The position numbers and the translations under genes were made by a program. 64,000 bases of DNA from Apostichopus japonicus. Taxonomy: Eukaryota > Echinodermata > Holothuroidea > Aspidochirotida > Stichopodidae. Shown piece by piece: positions 25,326 to 36,755 of this stretch (position 1 is the stretch's first letter; each line of letters begins with the position of its first letter). The notes under the pieces were generated by a model, which was not told the DNA's origin, did not search any database, and was given only the letters and a program-made list of their open reading frames with translations. The DNA lies in contig NC_092581.1 of the NCBI RefSeq assembly GCF_037975245.1, forward strand, positions 18,932,303-18,996,302, in the 5' to 3' direction.

Positions 25326-25361
<36 letters not shown>

Positions 25362-25378
25362 GCATATATATATATATA

Positions 25379-25416
<38 letters not shown>

Positions 25417-25430
25417 TATATACATATATA
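25294..25430. repeat. (TA)n arrays with SINE-tail motif at 25310
   Basis: TA arrays with atgcat interruptions. The left part contains ctcattacgatttcaaatata (first 20 bases at 25310-25329), matching the tail of the tRNA-like SINE at 7808-7828. This suggests a truncated SINE 3' end that seeded the array. Confidence 0.8.
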
Positions 25431-26166
25431 GTTGAAATTGTAGTGATAAAGTTTGATGACACTAAAGCCAATCAAATAACAGTTGAAAAGTTGAAATTAA
25501 AGTTGAAAGTACTGACGGCTTCTTTAAACCTTTTCATTAACTATGAATGCCATTGGAAAGTAAAATGTTGGTCAAAAATGCCGCAGTATATGCTTTCCGG
25601 TATCTTTAGTAGTTCTTGGTTATATACCTAAGACGATCTACTTGCAACACTTATAACCGACCTAAACGATATATGATGCCGCCCAGCGCAGATTAAATAT
25701 AAATAATGAAATCTTTCACACGACAAGACTGTATTATCTGTTACTGTGTCTGGATAATTAACCCGTTGTTCAATAACAATGTATTTCTGTAAATCAAAAC
25801 GTCTCCTTGTTTCCTTTTTTCTTTTCTTTTCTTTTCTTTTCTCCTGTATATACTATAAACTCGAGGGATATTTTACAATTTTCTCTTATTTTTTTTTATT
25901 GGGTGCGTGACTGTTGCTTATATCTGAGGCTCTTGAAGGAATTACAGAAGTAACGTATTTTTAAGACACGAGAGCGAAAGAGACAAGAGAAAAGATGGCG
26001 CGAGAAAACAAAGAGAAAGTTGAGAAATAAGCCAAATCTACCGCTAGCTTCTTGATGGTTCTATAATCAACGCGTTAAAAAGCGGTTAGCGCGTAACTAA
26101 TAGCTTGCGGCTACCCATTACCATAACATAACTAGAGATTGGCTGCAAATACCTGCGATTTGAAGC
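25431..26166. other. No gene seen
   Basis: AT-rich with a (CTTTT)n pentanucleotide repeat at 25818-25842. A forward 62-codon frame at 25443 is Lys/Leu-rich and unremarkable. Confidence 0.45.
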
Positions 26167-26304
26167 ATGGATCACGGGGATGCGGTGAAGGGAATTGGTT
26201 TGGAATGGAGCAACCGACGCCGTCGGCTAGAGGAGAGAGGCCCGACTCGTTCGCCTTGTCGTCAAAATCATGTTGACGCCTTTGCCGGATTTGTCTTCGT
26301 CTAA
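26167..26304 (+). CDS. Small ORF, 45 aa, in a locally GC-rich patch
   Basis: ATG at 26167 to TAA at 26302-26304. The product starts MDHGDAVKGIGLEWSN, continues with an Arg-rich stretch (RRRRLEERG) and ends AFAGFVFV. The interval is clearly richer in G, C and CpG than its surroundings, which is the reason for listing it. No domain is recognised and no splice pattern is needed for it. It may equally be a fragment of an unrecognised repeat. Confidence 0.15.
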   Translation: MDHGDAVKGIGLEWSNRRRRLEERGPTRSPCRQNHVDAFAGFVFV

Positions 26305-26873
26305 GTTTCTGATGAGATGGCGATTAGTACTGTCAATCCCGGGAATATTGGCTCTCTGCCCCTGGGAATAACAACGGCTTGTTTCACAAGGGAATTATGG
26401 ACACGTGTGCGTCATCATAATCGAATAAGGTCAAAGGTCGTACATAAAATAGAGATCAAATCAAGTAAAAGCGACAATGTATATATACAACATGGAAAAT
26501 GTTCATACACTCGTGATGTCATTATCCCTATATATTTGAAATTATAATTGAACAAATTACATTGAACTGGTATCACATATTATATAACAGCTTTTGAAAC
26601 AAGCTTTGTGTTTTGTATCTTGGTTAGTTTTGGGCTCCACTGCCTCCCTCCCCCCCCCCCCCTCCCTTCTCTCCCGTTAAGGAATGAAAGGATATTCGTT
26701 GATATTATCATGTGTACAATTTACAACTTGCTCGTCTTTAAGTGTAGTCTTATACGTTGTTGTATGTAGTAGATTCAACAACATATAGGCCAACCTGTAA
26801 CAACTCAAAACCCATACAAAATCTTCGTCCCAATCTCCATGGCAACGTATTCCTAAGTTCTCTTCCTGTCCAG

Positions 26874-26938
26874 TTCATTAGCATCTTTGTCATTGTAATA
26901 ATTTACAACGGCTTAGACATGGAACGCCAACAGGATCA
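26874..26938 (+). CDS. Candidate internal exon, membrane-like peptide
   Basis: A pyrimidine-rich acceptor (ttctcttcctgtccag) is followed by 65 bases open in only one frame and then a perfect donor GTAAGT at 26939. The reading gives FISIFVIVIIYNGLDMERQQ then D and a split codon: a hydrophobic segment followed by charged residues, like the end of a transmembrane helix. It enters in phase 0 and exits after two bases of a codon. Both splice sites are good, but the exon is short and AT-rich, so it could be chance. No family is recognised. Confidence 0.25.
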
Positions 26939-27017
26939 GTAAGTACAACGGTATTATATATTACACTATTGTGAACTGATACCATGGGATACCATTATGT
27001 TCAGTTTCTTTACAGAT

Positions 27018-27412
27018 GTAACCAGGGAAATGGAGATGTCATAAATAAGACGTCATGATGGCGAGCAATAAAGATGTTTAAATCAGCCACATATCTGAAC
27101 ATATTATCGACATATCGTTTCGAACATGGACATATCTGTCAGAACGTCGTGATCCTCTTATTTTGGGCCTTTTGGCGTTCCATACTTAGAGGAAAGACTG
27201 CAGCTCATCCAATAATGAGTGGATATGAACTCTGTATGTACTTTACCTCTTCCGATTGTCATTCTTCCCTTCTTCCCGACTCCGTTCTCTCCCTCAATCC
27301 CGGTGGTAGAATACTATATCAAAATGAAGCGATAAAAAGTACGGAGCTATCATATAGACTTCTCACTTTCAACCAAGGCTAATGGAGAAGCCATAATTAT
27401 GACGTCATGATT
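27018..27412. repeat. Diverged direct repeat (about 40 bp) flanking a 102-codon frame
   Basis: The segments at about 27018-27060 and 27370-27412 share aaccagg/aaccaag, atggaga, cataa and gacgtcatgat in the same order. The right copy has a perfect CRE. Between them a forward ATG frame (27074-27382, starting MFKSATYLNILSTYRFEHGH) is 102 codons long with no recognised domain. The arrangement could be an old duplication or the terminal repeats of a decayed element. The frame itself is of chance length. Confidence 0.35.
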
Positions 27413-27516
27413 AAGTTTTTCAATATAAATCATTGTATTGGATTATGAATGATTTCAAGTTTCTTTTCGGATTTATTAATTTTTAATTTATTTTTCGGCT
27501 TTATTTATTTAATCGT

Positions 27517-27521
<5 letters not shown>

Positions 27522-27585
<64 letters not shown>
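27522..27585. repeat. (TA)n microsatellite
   Basis: Uninterrupted TA ending in acatata. Confidence 0.95.
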
Positions 27586-28679
27586 GAATACAAAATAGGA
27601 TTCGTTCTCTAGCATGACTTTTAAAATACCTTGAATATTTCTCAGACGTAGCAAGATTTGTTCTTATCTGTGTTGCGTGAGTTGTTTATTTTAAACCACG
27701 TTATTTTACAAGAGATAAATATGATATCATTGGGTTAGTGTTTTCTCCGTTCATACTCAATATTACTAGACCTATTAGAGACACGAAAAAGTCGAAAATC
27801 CAGTTTTTCGGTTATAAACTTCTTAAAAAACCTTTTGCTGACAATAGTAAGCCTCAATTTTACGCAGGGTGCCTAACGTTAAATGCTATAGACCACGTGA
27901 CTGAAACGATAACACATAAACAAAAAGAAAATGTCCAGCCAATTCGGGTTTTTTTTAAAACTTAAATAGGAATTATCTCGTCTGGAAATGTTTGAAAATG
28001 GAACTATTACAAGTCATTATAGTGACATTAAATACAAGTCCAGACCTTAATCGATAAACATTCTTTCACTGTTTCATTTTCCCCTTCTAGTTCGTGCAGT
28101 TCGTATCTGGTAATTATTATGCAAGTACACGAAACAGGCGGTTAACATTACGGCATCGTATTGCCGACTCAGCAAACCGCACGAAGACTATACAACAACG
28201 ACAAAAAATATAAAAAGGGCCATACACCAGAGGGAAGATGGCGCACTTTTGGAAATTCATGTATGAAACAATGTGCATGTAAACTTAGCCATATGAATTG
28301 TTCATCACAGCAGAGATGTATTTACTACAGTTATTCATTAGTTATTAATTTCAGACAATAACAACAAAAAATTAAATTTGAAAGGACAAAAATCATAAGA
28401 AGTAGATATTAGTTTTTAAAGGCATACCCCCATAAGGCATAAATGTGTTAAAAATTGTGTTTCTGGGAAAATTAATATTTTCTATTCAACGTATTACACT
28501 TTCCACAGTGAATCACTCTTTGTACATCCGCCTAAGCTATATAGTTCACTTTTTGCGCGCAAAAGCTAAGAAGACTTTCTTGTTATGGAAATGGTGCACC
28601 CAGTTGGTAATTATCCTAATCACGTGATGACAATAACAACATCAGATGACATTAATAAATTAATTAGGCTAAGGCTAGG
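27586..28679. other. No gene seen
   Basis: AT-rich. Short forward frames at 27738, 28161 and 28445 show no domain or splice context. Confidence 0.45.
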
Positions 28680-28701
28680 TACTGTACATCTTTGTACAGT
28701 A
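28680..28701. other. Perfect hairpin, 9-bp arms with 4-base loop
   Basis: tactgtaca (28680-28688), loop tctt, tgtacagta (28693-28701), with a possible G-T closing pair outside. It stands alone in single-copy-looking DNA. Function unknown. Confidence 0.6.
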
Positions 28702-28946
28702 TTGTAATCCATACTTTTGTTAGTCGATATAAACTGGCCATCGCGAGGTCAATATCGTTGCGACATGTTAACGAACAAAGTAACAATATGCGGCTTGCTC
28801 CCGTCTGTCTTTGACAGTAAACGGTAATCTGCAAAAAGTATGTGGTTTAAGAAAAGAAAAAAAAATAATCAAAGCTATCCTCTCAGTTTAGTTTGGTTTA
28901 TTGTTTGATGCTCTGTCATATTGTTAAAATTCCATTGAGATGAAGT

Positions 28947-29009
28947 TATATATATATATATATTTATGTATATATGTATATATGAATATGTATATATATA
29001 TATATATAT

Positions 29010-29066
<57 letters not shown>

Positions 29067-29067
29067 C
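28947..29067. repeat. (TA)n array with gtatat and gatat variants
   Basis: Interrupted TA array. Imperfection suggests it is older than the pure arrays at 20953 and 27522. Confidence 0.9.
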
Positions 29068-29863
29068 ATAATTAATATCAATTATCAATTCATCAAATTA
29101 TCAATAATACCTTGTTTATAAATCATAATTTACAATTATATTATTATGTAATTTCACACAAGTTAAAATATAATATACCACCTATATACACGCAGTGACT
29201 GATTAACAAACTTGAAACAAGATCAATGCAGTAATGTATACAATTGTGATCATATACAATTATATCTATATCGACTGATAACGTTTAATTACATATACTC
29301 CTGCGTAACCTACGAATATCTTCTATGCAACACAAAAACAGGCAGAGGAAATTAAAATCCTTTCAGAGCCCCCTAGTTCTCGCACGCAAAGTCGTGCACC
29401 ATTTTGTAACGATAATTTATGCAGATGTTATTGTATTTAAGGTTAGTTTAAAATAACAACTTGAATACAGAGGATCACATTTCTAATTCGAATTCGAAAT
29501 TTCAAATTTTTAGAGAAAATCAAGTGATGAAGAAGAGGTTATTTTTCATTGAAATACAGTGAACGTCACCGTGCAGGTAAAGCTTTATGATTTGAACCAA
29601 GTTTTTAGTCGGTGAAAACTTCTACCATTTCTGTGACCGCTTAATATCAAAAACAAAGGAATATAGCTGGTGTTCTTCTACTAAATTCTCATCATTTACT
29701 TATTTTACCAGTAATTATGTGCCGGTGAGTAACAAATTCTTTAGATTTTCCCCCCTGAAAGTTTTTATCATCTGATAACACGTATACCTGTAATGGTGTA
29801 AAGGTTGGTACTCTATAAACTATATTCAAAGTGGTCATTTTTCATATTCTATCTGCATATACA

Positions 29864-29904
29864 CACACACACACATATATATATATATAAATATATATAT
29901 ATAT
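29864..29904. repeat. (AC)n-(AT)n compound microsatellite
   Basis: cacacacacaca passes directly into atatat. About 150 bp upstream, a strong acceptor (ttattttaccag) and GTGAGT at 29725 bracket only 13 bases, too short to call. Confidence 0.85.
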
Positions 29905-30360
29905 TCCAGTTTTTAATAATATGCTTAATCGTTGTGTTAATTAAAGTATACCGTAAAGCATGCATGCCTGCGTTGAAACCAATGCTGCGAAGGACAACGT
30001 TCTGCAATCATGTATAATTAAACTGGTCTGAAGAATCTATACCCAGAGGAATGCTCTGCATAAATTCTGTAGTATAAACTTCTCTGTGCCATGCAAGGTA
30101 TAACTGCGAACGACAAAACTACACCTCTGGGCACCTTTACGTTTGTAATTGTGAATATAATCCGTATTTATTGCATTGTACAAATGTGCAAATGTTGCTT
30201 AAATGTCTTACAAAATGCTATATTTTATATTCAAAATTACATGTGTAAAGCTCCTTCAATTAAATAATTTATGTATTTTTATCGTCATTATCATCATCAT
30301 CATTAGATGTTCGGATTTTGTACGTCTGTTTCTGCCTAATTGTTTGATTGTATATTATGT

Positions 30361-30510
30361 TTATCCGTCCATCCACCTGTCTGTCCGTCTGAATGTCTGA
30401 CTATATATCAATCGGTCTGCCCGTCCATCTGTCTGTATAATTGTCTCTCTTTTATCTGTATATATATTATGTCGGTCTGTCGGTCTGTCATTAATTATGT
30501 CTGTCTGGTT
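30361..30510. repeat. Degenerate TCTG/TCCG tetranucleotide repeat
   Basis: Recurring tctgtc, tccgtc and cggtctg blocks over about 150 bp. They explain the Cys/Ser/Val-rich frames in this interval. Confidence 0.7.
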
Positions 30511-30710
30511 TCCAAACTCTTTATCTTGATAAAAGTATAACCATTAATTCTTTGCTTTCTAAAATGAAGTTATTCCAAGCATGTGACTTTTAATAGTATC
30601 CCCATTCGTCTAATTATTTCGTAGTAGTGCAGGTGAAGCGTAGCATGTTAGTGGAAAAACTTGGTCAGGGTATAGACTTTATTATAGTATAGACTTAATT
30701 GCCTTAGATT

Positions 30711-30845
30711 TGATTTAGCTTTATATTGATTAACCTTCGATTTGATTTAGCTTTATATTGATTAACCTTCGATTGGATTTAGCTTAATATTGATTAACCT
30801 TCGATTTGATTTACTTTAGGTTTGATTTCCCTTATTTTTACATTT
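30711..30845 (+). repeat. 32-bp tandem repeat, about three copies plus decayed ends
   Basis: The unit begins tgatttagctttatattgat and recurs at 30711, 30743 and about 30775 with one to three changes. It then decays into gatttactttaggtttgattt. The reverse complement of this sequence type fills 31835-32215. Confidence 0.8.
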
Positions 30846-31065
30846 GAATTATTTTCTACATTTGACTTACATCTTACCGTGGATAGCAGCAACTACACAG
30901 ATACCTAGCGACAAAGTCAGATGAAAACCCTAACATTGATAGACTGATAACAATCAAACTTCTTCAAACAGCAAAATCTCTCAAAATGGTGACATCAAGT
31001 GACTCAAATTTATCTTAACATTATCTATTAAAATGAATCAGTGTTTGATATCATTTTTCTTTCTT

Positions 31066-31130
31066 TCTTACTTTCTTTTTTTCTTGTCTTTTTCTTCCCT
31101 TTTTAAGAAAAAAAAAACTTTTTTCTACCT
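31066..31130. repeat. T/C-rich tract
   Basis: ttctttctta and tttttcttg blocks followed by an A run. Low complexity only. Confidence 0.7.
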
Positions 31131-31834
31131 TTCATCTTTCGTGTAGCAGAAGCAGCATCATACACCCTGCTGTGTGTGATACAACCTCGATCACTATAGC
31201 GCATCGCTAGTTCCACAATCTTCGCCTCGCTAGACTAACGCACGTAGAAACCTACGATTCATTAACTGCCTGCAGGCATCAAACTTTAACCAGAGAACTC
31301 AACTCTTGACAAATGTTCACGCCTATTGCTTACGATACTTAACACCGGCAGGTTGGCAGGTTATTTCTTCTTAAAAAAATGTCGAGAATTTTGTCATATT
31401 TCTTGTTTATCTCAATAAACACTCACGGAGCATAAGCAACAAGCGCAAAAGGTCTTTCTGGTTAATCTGTTCCTACCTACAACGTGTAAAGATTTTCTAG
31501 GTTGACATCGATCGTCATAGCAGGATAGCATGTGTAGGCTACGATGAGCCGCATTATGGGTGTTAACTCGCTCATAACTTTATTCGTGTAATTAACACTT
31601 ATATCTTGGGCTCGCGCGAGGCTCTTGAAACTTACAGTCGAAAGTTAAAGGCATTTCTCTGATCGCAAACGGTCTGTGTTATATTTATCATGTAATCTTG
31701 TTACGTTTAGTTGGCTACTTATATAGGAAAAGACACGATGAGTGTTATGAGGCGTGTAAAGTATATGACGTGCAACATGCATTAACGGAATTTACACATG
31801 TAATCATTGGTTATAATTTCATCTATTATAACAA
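31131..31834. other. Mixed-composition spacer, no gene seen
   Basis: Slightly higher in G, C and CpG near 31180-31260 and 31600-31630 than the flanks. No open frame or splice pattern stood out. Confidence 0.4.
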
Positions 31835-32215
31835 AGTAAATCAAAGTTAAGGTAAATCAAATCTAAAAGTCAAACACATCTACGGTTAATCAAATTTAAA
31901 GTAAGTCATACCTAAGGTAGAGCAATTATAAAGTAAAGTCAAATCTAAAGTAAATCATTTCTAAAGTAAATTAATTCTAACGTTAATTAATTCTAAAGTA
32001 AATCAATTCTAAGGTAAATCAAAGATAAAGAAAATCAAATCTAAATTAAATTACTTCAAATCTAATGTTAATCAAATTTAAGGTGAAGCAGATCCATGAT
32101 AAAGCAAATCAAATGTGAATCAAATCAAATCAAATCAAATCTAAGTTATATTATATCTACAGTAGATAACATTTAAGATAAAGCTAATCTTCGGTTTATC
32201 AAATAATAGGTTAAA
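31835..32215. repeat. Degenerate aaatcaaatctaaagt repeat field
   Basis: About 25 irregular copies of a 14-17-bp motif (gtaaatcaaatctaa and variants). In complement this is the motif of the 30711-30845 array, so the two fields form an imperfect inverted pair about 1 kb apart. Confidence 0.75.
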
Positions 32216-34044
32216 TCAAATATAAATTAAGCCAGAGCTATTTACGGTTTAAGTTTGATTAGAATTTGCTCGTGACGTCATTTCAAATGTTGCCAAAATG
32301 ATAAAAGTGTTTTAAAACATTAACCGTCACTTAAGTCCAATATTATTTCTCCAAGTAACATCCAAATTAGTTCTGAACTATAAAATGTTGCACATTATAA
32401 AAATTAAAAATGTTATCATTTTATTATTTATTTTATATATGTATATATTTTATGTATTTATATGTATTGTACTAAGTCATTATAACAACGTTTAAACCTT
32501 AGGCATGAACACATGGTTGTTAACCACGACAACAAGGTAATTAGATTATTTTACAATAATTTGTAAACAAAATTAAACGGTTCGGTCGGTATATCGAAAA
32601 TTTAAAAATCCAACCAGTGATGCGACATCTCATTACATATTAAGAGACTGTACATTGGCCGATCCAAGATTTATCGGAAGGAAGGTTTTGTGAAGACAAG
32701 TATAGTTAGTTGTATAGAAATAAATTACATACATAAATAATATATAAATACAAAAAAAAAATGAAAGCATAAATAAAGGGTATAAGACATCCCCGAGACT
32801 GAAGCAGGTCATAAAAGTTTCCTGTTTGTAGCTTCTTTCGATATCAATTGTACAGCAACTTTTTAGTGCCAAAAGAATGTCAGACGAAGGCATCATAGTC
32901 CACCCCAACCTCCCCCTACCTTCCTCTCGTCCCTCCCTGGATCCACCCTGCTAGGAGAAAATAAAGACAAACAAAACCCCAAAAGACCACTCATACGACA
33001 AATTGTTGTCAACAAGAGTTCTGTCATCACTTTTCGTATATTTTTTTGTTCTTTCACATATCACTGATATCATACTAGGTAGTATTGTCCGGCTATTTGT
33101 CTCCACAAATTATTTGCCTTTGGTTGAAAATGTCAAAATGTGTCTCTCAAAATTGAAGTAGAGGCCTATATTGCTGTCAAAATAATGTATAATAATATTC
33201 TGTTTTTATGCCAGTTATGGCTGTGATTAAGAAAAACGAAAATCAATATCACAAAATACTACAATATTTGTCAATCTAAGACAAGGCATTTTAATACATT
33301 GCTCGGAGCCCCATTTTATTTTTGGCAGTTTGTGACCCAAGACGTAATGTATGAAATGATGTCATATCATTTGAGAAAATTATAAAACACGCAAAATTGT
33401 TCCAAACAGGATCGTATCTACGGTTGCGAAAGACGAGAGAAACTTAACAAGTTGTTCATTCACATGGAAGACATCATTGTGTTGATATCACTTATGAATA
33501 TTGATTAAAGGTCAAAGGTTATTTGTATAATCACAACACTTTAGTTATAATTTTACATGGTTCTTAATACAAGAATGAGAACTCTTTCGGTACTGAGCTC
33601 AACCGTAATTGACAGTAGCTGATATGAATAAAAATTCAATCTTTCTCATTATAATGAGAGCGAAAATCTTGCAGTTACAGTAAACAAGTTTCTCGCTACC
33701 ATAAAACCTTTACTTCTATGGTAACGAAAATGCATATGGCGAGGAGGGGATTGGATAGGGGGAGAGATAGGTGGGGGAGGTGTCGGTGGAGGGTTGGGGG
33801 GGTGTTGAGGAGGTATGATGTTCATTTTTATGAGATAAGACTACAAATAAGTCATAAGATTAGACTATTGTTCGAAGATTGAACTCTCAAAATTGGTATT
33901 CTTTAGTTATGTATGTTTACTTTCCTCCATAGAATTTGAAATGAGGTGATATTAACATATTGGCCTTTATAAATATAACACTTGATGCAACCTTTCCTTT
34001 CACCAAAAAATTAAAACAAAGCAACAACAAAGAAAGGAATTCAT
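32216..34044. other. No gene seen
   Basis: AT-rich. CRE palindrome at 32273-32280 and a G-rich tract at 33738-33810. The reverse frame 32633-32908 (91 codons) has a hydrophobic patch but no recognised domain. Confidence 0.45.
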
Positions 34045-34314
34045 ATAGCAGATTTTACCTCTTGGAGGCAACATGATGTTACACATTTGAATATGTATGA
34101 ATATGTATATACAAATGGAGCAAATGCATCATTGTATATTATAAGCATCTCAAGCATATAACAGATTTTACCTCTTAAAGGCAACATAATGTTACACATT
34201 TGAATATGTAAACAAAATTATGATTGCTGAATATTATGAATATGTATGAATAAGTATATACAAATGGAGCTAATGCATCATTGTATATTATAAGCATCTC
34301 AAGCATATAACAGA
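34045..34314. repeat. Tandem duplication, about 110-bp unit, two copies
   Basis: Copy one (from about 34045) and copy two (from about 34155) both contain gattttacctctt, gttacacatttgaatatgta, atacaaatggagc, atgcatcattgtatattata and gcatctcaagcatataacag. Copy two has an extra ~45-bp insert after aatatgta. Confidence 0.9.
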
Positions 34315-36299
34315 AAACCATTGTGGACTGCGGAGTTGACGTTTATAGCTGCAATCATCTGTGGTATTTAACTAAGGTTACAATTGATCGCAAATAAATA
34401 GGTTTCCTTGACATGAATTGCTGAATTTTCCGCATTTTAGATCAAACTTAAGTCCTCGTGGCCTTTGTATGGAGAAGATATGATTTTTTTTCTTCAAAAT
34501 TTGGTGGTATTTTGTGCATGCATCTGGCAACAGTTGAGTGAATGATGTCATCATAAAGAGAAAGCATTTGTTTCTGTATGTAAAATTTATATCATTTCTC
34601 CACAGAGGGAGATCATATTTCTATTTACAAAAAAAAAACGGTGTTTTGCTGAAATTCTCAATACAGAGAACATTGAAAGCTATAGGCAGACATTCCAAAT
34701 GTATTACAATCCTAGGTGAAAATAAACAGAAGATTTAACTCGGAAAAAGAAAATGTTTTGAAGAACACCTGCTCTATATCATGACATCATACACCAAACT
34801 ATACTGTGATCTAATTTCTGGAGTTAAAGGAGCGTTCCAGTCAAATAAATTTCTATTAAAAAATCAGCCAGATCTCGAGTTAGGAACAAGTTATTGAGAT
34901 GGATATTTCAACTTAAAGTATGTAATATATTTCCATAAATAATAATTGTGATATTTTCCTGCTAGTGGAATATTCTTTGAATGATATGTTTAGTGACTTC
35001 TTCCTTCTCTTCGTAGCAAGGCATCTTTATAAGACAAATATGCAAATTAATTAGATTTTCTTCATTCCTTTGTTACCTGTGTCATATACATATACGCAAT
35101 GTTATCTATGCCACTGCATTCTTCTTTAAGCTCTCACTAAGTGAAAATACTTACTGGTTTTAAGACAAAATACAAAGTTATACTTTTAGTTGAGTCCATA
35201 ATATGCCTTAACAAGTTTTTGGGGGGACTCTCTATACAGAAACGACCAACCCTTTTTTTTAATAATCCCTGGGAGGTACATTTGACATGATGCGATGATA
35301 CCTAAAAATAGTTTACTGTTGGTTGAAGACAAAATTGAGAAAACTTTTCAAAGGCCGTCAGAGATAACTTGTTTTCATGATTGGTTTGTACATTTGGTTT
35401 CCTGTAAATATGTTTAATGTCATTAATTAGTATTAACTGTATAATGTGAGCATGTAATTAACCAGTTAATTGTAACGTATGAGAATGTGCATGGTGACAA
35501 TTCACAAACCACGACTTAATACACGATGCGCATGGTAGCAGCAGTGGGATTAGATGGCGACATTAAGAAACAATATGTATAGTTATATGTTGTGACATAT
35601 TTTTAATTATATTCACAGAACAAAAGTGATCTTATTCTAACTTGATATAAGCAGTGTTGTATTGTATTCAGTTTCAATCCGATGAACTAATAATAGATTT
35701 TGAACATTTTTATTTCATATCAATTCTTTGAAGCATCATTCCTTTTGTATGATCCCTACCTTGAGACAAAATAACAGAATCAGATCAAGCTGTCATTTTG
35801 TGTAATGCCATGTCATGTTGCATTAGTAATGTTGCATGAATGTGACATGATATGATTCAAATGGTGATGCTGTGTGTGATGCAATAATACAACTATATTC
35901 TGACATTCCTTTTCATTTTGTCACACATTCTGTGGCTTAAGTACTATATATCGGACGTGTCTCCATATAACATTTATCATTGCGAGGACATGTCTCCCGA
36001 AAACATCAATACTAATTCCATTGTATTGATATACACACATGCTTTTAGATTCGGCGAAGAAAACCCAAATACATATAAAAAAAATAGCGTATGTCACCGA
36101 TAAAACTGATGCATCAACAACAAATTGCTTATGATGTTGACCTTACATCAGCATGGCTGCGTAATTGGCGTATAAGACAAAAACCGACTTCGAACACAGA
36201 AAATAATATCCACAACCTGTTGTGAGTCTTGAACACTAAAATCGATTCGTAAAAGTAACGTGACATGCTCGTCACCTTCCTCCTATTTTTTTTATCATG
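34315..36299. other. No gene seen
   Basis: AT-rich. Frames at 34538 and 35918 show no domain. Several atgtcatg/catgacat-type motifs near 35800-35860 are only weakly repetitive. Confidence 0.45.
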
Positions 36300-36339
36300 A
36301 AGCTTCCCAAAAAAATTCAGCTTTTGCATGCAGCTGATG

Positions 36340-36450
36340 ATTTTTTTTTTCTCTCCCTCTCTCTTTTTTTTTCCATCTTTTCTTTTCTTTCATTTTGGTT
36401 TTGTTTTTTCCTTTTTTTCTTTTTTCTTTTCTATTTTTTTCATTTAAAAA
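36340..36450. repeat. T-rich pyrimidine tract
   Basis: ttttcttttc and ctctccctctc blocks over about 110 bp. Confidence 0.8.
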
Positions 36451-36524
36451 ACTTGTAACTCCTCCACCAAGCTCAATGTGGTAGAATTCTTGAGACTTAG
36501 GCTGTGAGGTTTTCTTTTTTTCGA

Positions 36525-36735
36525 GCGAGCCTCAGGTCCCGTAGCTTGCGGCCATTTTGGGGAGAAGAACGACTTGTCTATGTATTCTGATCACGCCCGA
36601 CTGGATTTAAGTGGCTTTGTGAAGTGTTCGTCAGCGTAACTGCCCCGATCACACTACCGGTTGCCGGCGGTTTTGCCCGCGGGCATCGTACCGGCTAGGT
36701 TTGCATGCAAACTGCGGCGGAGATAGGCGAAGAGA
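36525..36735. other. GC- and CpG-rich island
   Basis: The interval is clearly richer in G, C and CpG than its flanks. It contains gccattttgg (YY1-like), the clustered ccggttgccggcgg and cgcgggcatcgtaccgg blocks, and the perfect 14-base palindrome gtttgcatgcaaac (36699-36712), which is two overlapping ATGCAAA half-octamers as bound by POU factors. It may be a small CpG island or promoter, or part of a coding exon on the reverse strand (next entry). Confidence 0.45.
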
Positions 36736-36755
36736 TTGTATGGCAAATAAGAAGT
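36658..36755 (-). CDS. Candidate exon in the GC island
   Basis: Read on the reverse strand, a very strong pyrimidine tract (catctctctctctc, then tttttgctttttctgag) precedes an open frame. It starts TSYLPYNLFAYLRRSLHANL, continues AGTMPAGKTAGN, and meets a stop at 36654-36656. Donors available are ccg|gtacga (inside) and ccg|gtagtg (at the end), both mediocre. The composition is protein-like and GC-rich, but the missing good donor leaves this doubtful. No family recognised. Confidence 0.2.
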
